From Ignavibacteria bacterium (GTDB lineage: Bacteria > Bacteroidota > Ignavibacteria > Tepidaquicellales > Tepidaquicellaceae), in contig JADJYU010000013.1 in NCBI GenBank assembly GCA_016719565.1, positions 174,897 through 238,896 of the forward strand: 64,000 nucleotides of DNA, in the 5' to 3' direction. Positions 60,888-64,000 of the stretch are shown one piece after another. Position 1 is the first letter of the stretch. Each line of letters starts with the position of its first letter. The position numbers were made by a program, and so were the translations under genes. The notes beneath the pieces were generated by a model. That model had not been told where the DNA came from and did no database searches. It was given only the letters and a program-made list of their open reading frames with translations.

Positions 60888-61965
60888 TAAAGAAATGATA
60901 TTACTTATGAATATTTAGAAGAATATTTTGAATCAATACGTACTAAAAAAATACAATTTTCTCAAACTGTATTATTTGAATTATTAAATAATTGTAGAGA
61001 AAAATTTTTTAATTTTAATACTAAAATTGAAAATGTAGAATTAATAAAAAAATATTTTCTTTGATTTATAATGAAATAAGGGTTTTTGCTACACGGCATA
61101 TTTATGATGGTAATTTTAAATCTGCAACAAACTTATATAAAAAATTTGAAATGACTGTAATTTTTGCAAATCATAACAAATTGATCAAGTTTAACTCATA
61201 TGTTGAATACTTATATAATTTATCATTTATGTTATTTCATTCAAATGAAGATTTTGAATCTATAAACAGATGTGATTCAATAACTTCACAATATTTTATT
61301 AAAGAAATGAGAGTTAGAAACTATAAAAGAATAAAATCAGAAGATGAAAATCATGTAGAGAATAAATCCGATATCGAAAGATATTACGAATATATGATAT
61401 TGTTTTCTAAGCAGCACAATTAATCTGTTCCAAAGTTGGTATGAATGATATTAGTGGAAAATTTTACTATAGACAGAAATTATTCGAAGAAAAACTTTTG
61501 TATAGATATATTGAACTTCCCTATGTTTATCGAATGGTTATAGAAAGATTATATGTTAGTATTGGTGATTCAAATCAGCATGTAGTATTAGATGAAAGGG
61601 AAGGAAGTAAAGGGTTTAAAAGATTAAGGATTAATTTTAAAAGGGTTTGTAAGGGACTACGATATACATTATTTAGAAAAATTACAGGATCAGGAGAAAA
61701 GCCTTTTAATATTTTAAATACTAGTATAATAATAGTAGTTCTGTGGTCCATGATTTACTCTTTTATCGAAACAACTACAATTTTCAACTTTATGAATTAT
61801 TTTTACCAAAGTTTTTTCATTTTTACAACCTTTGGTTTATTTGATAATTCTATTTTATTAAACAATACTAATAAAATATGGATATCATTAGAAATTGCTT
61901 TGGGAATTATTTTTATCAATGGATTTATAGTTGTTTTGCACAAGAAAACTTTTACGTTAAATTAG
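60880..61965 (+). CDS. Two-helix ion-channel-like protein with long soluble N-terminus (frame broken three times)
   Basis: Joined frames give ~362 residues from TTG 60880, overlapping the RM stop. Soluble helical part: DITYEYLEEYFESI, IYNEIRVFATRHIYDGNFKS, SNEDFESINRCDSITSQYFI, then KLFEEKLLYRYIELPYVYRM. C-terminus: TM1 (STIIIVVLWSMIYSF-like, ~residue 285), pore loop FYQSFFIFTTFGLFDNS, TM2 (ISLEIALGIIFINGFIVVLH). The TTFGLFD segment stands where K+ channels of the Ion_trans_2 type have TTxGYGD, so the filter is altered. Breaks at ~60893 (A-run), 61055-61058 (T4) and 61409 (A-run) all need one added base. Its place after an RM gene suggests a membrane effector; that is inference. Confidence 0.6.
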
Positions 61966-62017
61966 ATAATTGCAATAAATTAATGGATATTATATTATTC
62001 CATTAACGTGTAATCAA

Positions 62018-62086
62018 AATAGACAGGATGGATTATGAGCTGTAGTGATTGATGGAGGAGGAGTTAGGGATATTAGAGGAAGTTAG
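62018..62086 (+). pseudogene. Decayed copy of the RM gene 3' end
   Basis: AATAGACAGGATGGATTATG, followed by GAGCTGTAGTGATTGATGGA and GGAGGAGTTAGGGATATTAG, matches the end of the type IIG gene at 60813-60887 (IDRMVYELYGLTEEEIKVVE). It reads IDRMDYEL-stop and then MEEELGILEE, with one lost codon boundary. Together with the intact copy it brackets the channel gene. Confidence 0.75.
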
Positions 62087-62222
62087 TTAATCATGATGTA
62101 ACTAAATTACCATTACATATTTAGTTTTCCAATGTCATACAAATTAAACTATAAAAGAAGTGAATTTTTTGTTACTGCTATAAAATATTTTTTATATGTA
62201 CCTTTAACTTAAATACCTAATT
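62087..62222. other. Intergenic leader of the ATPase gene
   Basis: 136 bp of A/T-rich DNA, no gene or hairpin. Confidence 0.4.
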
Positions 62223-63666
62223 ATGAATAAAAGAATTTCAGCTATTAAATATGTAGATTTAGGCGATATAGATGGACTTTATGATCCTAATCTATCAAAT
62301 TATTTTGTCGATGATAATTATTGGAAATCGATTATTGAAGAGGGGAAATATTTTATTATTGGAAGGAAAGGCACTGGTAAATCGGCACTTTATAATTGGA
62401 TTTATAATCAACAGAGTGAGAAAGGGTGTCTAGTTTCTAATTTATCATTTAAAGATTTCCCATTTGAAAAACTATTAAGTTTAACTGATGATAATTTTTC
62501 ACATCCAAACCAATATCAAAGTATTTGGAGAAATATAATTCTTTCTGAAATTTCAAAACTAATACTTAAAGATCAAAATAACAATATTGATGATGAATTT
62601 ATCAATATTAGAAATTATGTTGAACATGTTTTTGGGGCTGATTTATCAGATCTACATAAAAGAGTTACAAAAAATACTTCAAAAACGAGTAATGGATTAA
62701 GTTTAAAATTTACAGAAAATATAACAACTAATATAGGAAGTGAAAAAAGCACAGAAAACGAATTAGTTGATAGTTATCATAATATAACTCCAATAAATCA
62801 AAAATTAGATCAAACGATAAGACAGTACCTTAAACATAATGGAATGATAAAATATATAATTCAATTTGATCAACTTGATGATAACTATACTTCTTACATT
62901 GATAATCAAAAATATTTTCAATGTATAATTAGTTTATTTAAAGCAATTTATGATATTAATCAAACATACAGACTTGAAAATATAGATATTCAAATAATAG
63001 CTTACTTAAGATCAGATATATATTATTCAATTGATGCTTTTGATGCAGAAAGTGCGAGATGGGATCAATTTAAATACAATTTGAATTGGGCTATAATCAA
63101 TAAAACGGATTGGCAAAATCCAAGTTTGTTAAAAATCATAAATAAAAGAATTGGTGTGTCTCTAAAAAGTCTTTTGAACAAAGATGCTTTTAAAGCTTTG
63201 TTTGAAGATAATATTTCATTTAAAGCAGAAGCTGGTTATAGAATTTCAATATTCAAGTACATAATTCATCGGTCATTTTCATAGGCCAGGAGATTTAATT
63301 CAATTCTGTAAAAAAATACAAGATGAGGTTAGGAAGTCTAACGCATATTATTTTAGAAGCATTAAAAATGCTGAAAAAGAATATTCATTATGGTTATTAT
63401 CAGAAGTGAAAAATGAAATTGCCCCAAAAGTAAAGGACTTAGAATCTCTATATGAACTTTTAAGATTATTAGGCAGTAATCCTTTTTCTATTAATGATTT
63501 TCGAATAAGGTATAGCAAATTTCAATCAGCAATAAAACTGAGCTCAGAAGAATTACTAAAATTAATTTACTCTTTTGGAATTATTAGTAATATTAGTAAA
63601 CACAAAATTACTTTGAATACTATTCGATTATTAGAAATGATAGATCTGTTTTTAATAGAGATTTGA
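62223..63666 (+). CDS. P-loop ATPase, Sll1717-like (frame broken at 63276-63279)
   Basis: About 481 codons. Walker A is FIIGRKGTGKSALYNWIYNQ (~residues 44-63); a Walker B-like IQFDQLDDNY is at ~218-227. The insert between is rich in Ser/Asn/Thr. The sensor-like AYLRSDIYYSIDAFDAES and, after one extra T at 63276-63279, HRSFHRPGDLIQFCKKIQDE then lead into a helical winged end (SINDFRIRYSKFQSAIKLSS). This layout fits the Sll1717 family of P-loop ATPases, found in accessory regions, of unknown role. It lies 256 bp after the channel gene on the same strand. Confidence 0.75.
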
Positions 63667-64000
63667 AGATAATTACACATCCTGGCTTCTATCAAGGTTT
63701 GTATTTTTCCAAATTTTTAAAAAATAGTTTTATAATCCTTTATATTTCACTCTAACAAAAGTAGATTAAATTTAGAAAGAGGGTTGAAAGGATGATATCA
63801 GAATGGTAAATGAATATTGTAATTTATAAGAATGAATAGGTGAATAAAGTAAATCATTGAGAGAAAACAGTATTATTTATTAATCTGAATTCATCAAATA
63901 GTAGTTCAAATTTAAAATTCAAAATTATAACAAAAGTATCTAATGGATTAATGTAATGCTTCATGTGGAACTGGAATTTCTGAATTATTATATTTTTAAA
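63667..64000. other. Right-end region, nothing identified
   Basis: 334 bp of A/T-rich DNA with no gene, terminator or repeat that I can support. Confidence 0.5.

Noticed and set aside
1..64000. tRNA, rRNA or CRISPR loci
   Set aside because: No cloverleaf ends, rRNA segments or regular repeat-spacer arrays were seen by eye; a covariance-model scan could still find a small RNA.

Overview
The window looks like chromosomal DNA from an uncultured member of the Ignavibacteria / Bacteroidota-Chlorobi side of the tree. The reasons are A/T-rich DNA, frequent TTG starts, one Bacteroidetes-type -33/-7 promoter, several large secreted proteins ending in the 'NYPNPFNP' type IX secretion (T9SS) C-terminal signal, and a fused alpha/beta E1 dehydrogenase. 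No rRNA, tRNA or CRISPR array was found. This placement is inference from gene content.

Layout. 0-8 kb: a housekeeping operon (GlcD-like oxidase, hotdog thioesterase, nadC), three tandem small secreted paralogues, a Wzx-type flippase, an SMR/Gdx exporter, and a SigZ-type sigma factor with a Cys-rich peptide and a SAM methyltransferase. 8.2-9.2 kb: a nested palindromic repeat array. 9.2-14.6 kb: two large T9SS-exported beta-propeller proteins on the minus strand. 14.7-29.1 kb: core metabolism and maintenance (murI, pyrE, META-domain protein, acyl-CoA dehydrogenase, ftsY, mutL, DUF4126, DinB-like, E1 2-oxoacid dehydrogenase facing a four-subunit 2-oxoacid:ferredoxin oxidoreductase operon, LysM protein, GlsB/YeaQ-type protein). 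29.5-34.9 kb: a T9SS protein, then an array of about 20 REP palindromes beside the REP-associated transposase (RAYT) likely to have spread them, a triplicated ~145-bp repeat and a 21-bp minisatellite. 35-38 kb: a helical hypothetical protein, a DUF2188 protein, a DUF433/DUF5615 toxin-antitoxin pair and more palindromes. 38.2-56.6 kb: secreted surface proteins on the minus strand. Two carry the T9SS signal; four carry instead a shared ~190-residue C-terminal module with two dockerin-like calcium loops. 57-63.7 kb: a likely defence island: a type IIG restriction-modification enzyme, a two-helix ion-channel-like protein, and an Sll1717-type P-loop ATPase.

Many genes are split by single-base frame changes at short A or T runs (sigZ, acyl-CoA dehydrogenase, the type IIG enzyme, the channel, the ATPase, all FG-GAP genes). 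Most behave like one missing base in a homopolymer, so I read them mainly as base-calling errors in a long-read or metagenome assembly. Genuine decay of the 43-53 kb genes cannot be excluded. I therefore describe reconstructed genes spanning the breaks.

The most interesting points are: the RM-channel-ATPase island, in which the channel gene is bracketed by two copies of the RM gene's 3' end; a parallel case in which a DUF2188 3' end brackets 36.3-43.0 kb; the RAYT/REP array with compensatory stem changes; the nested repeat built from a 92-bp frame plus 24-bp units; and the shared dockerin-like C-terminal module.
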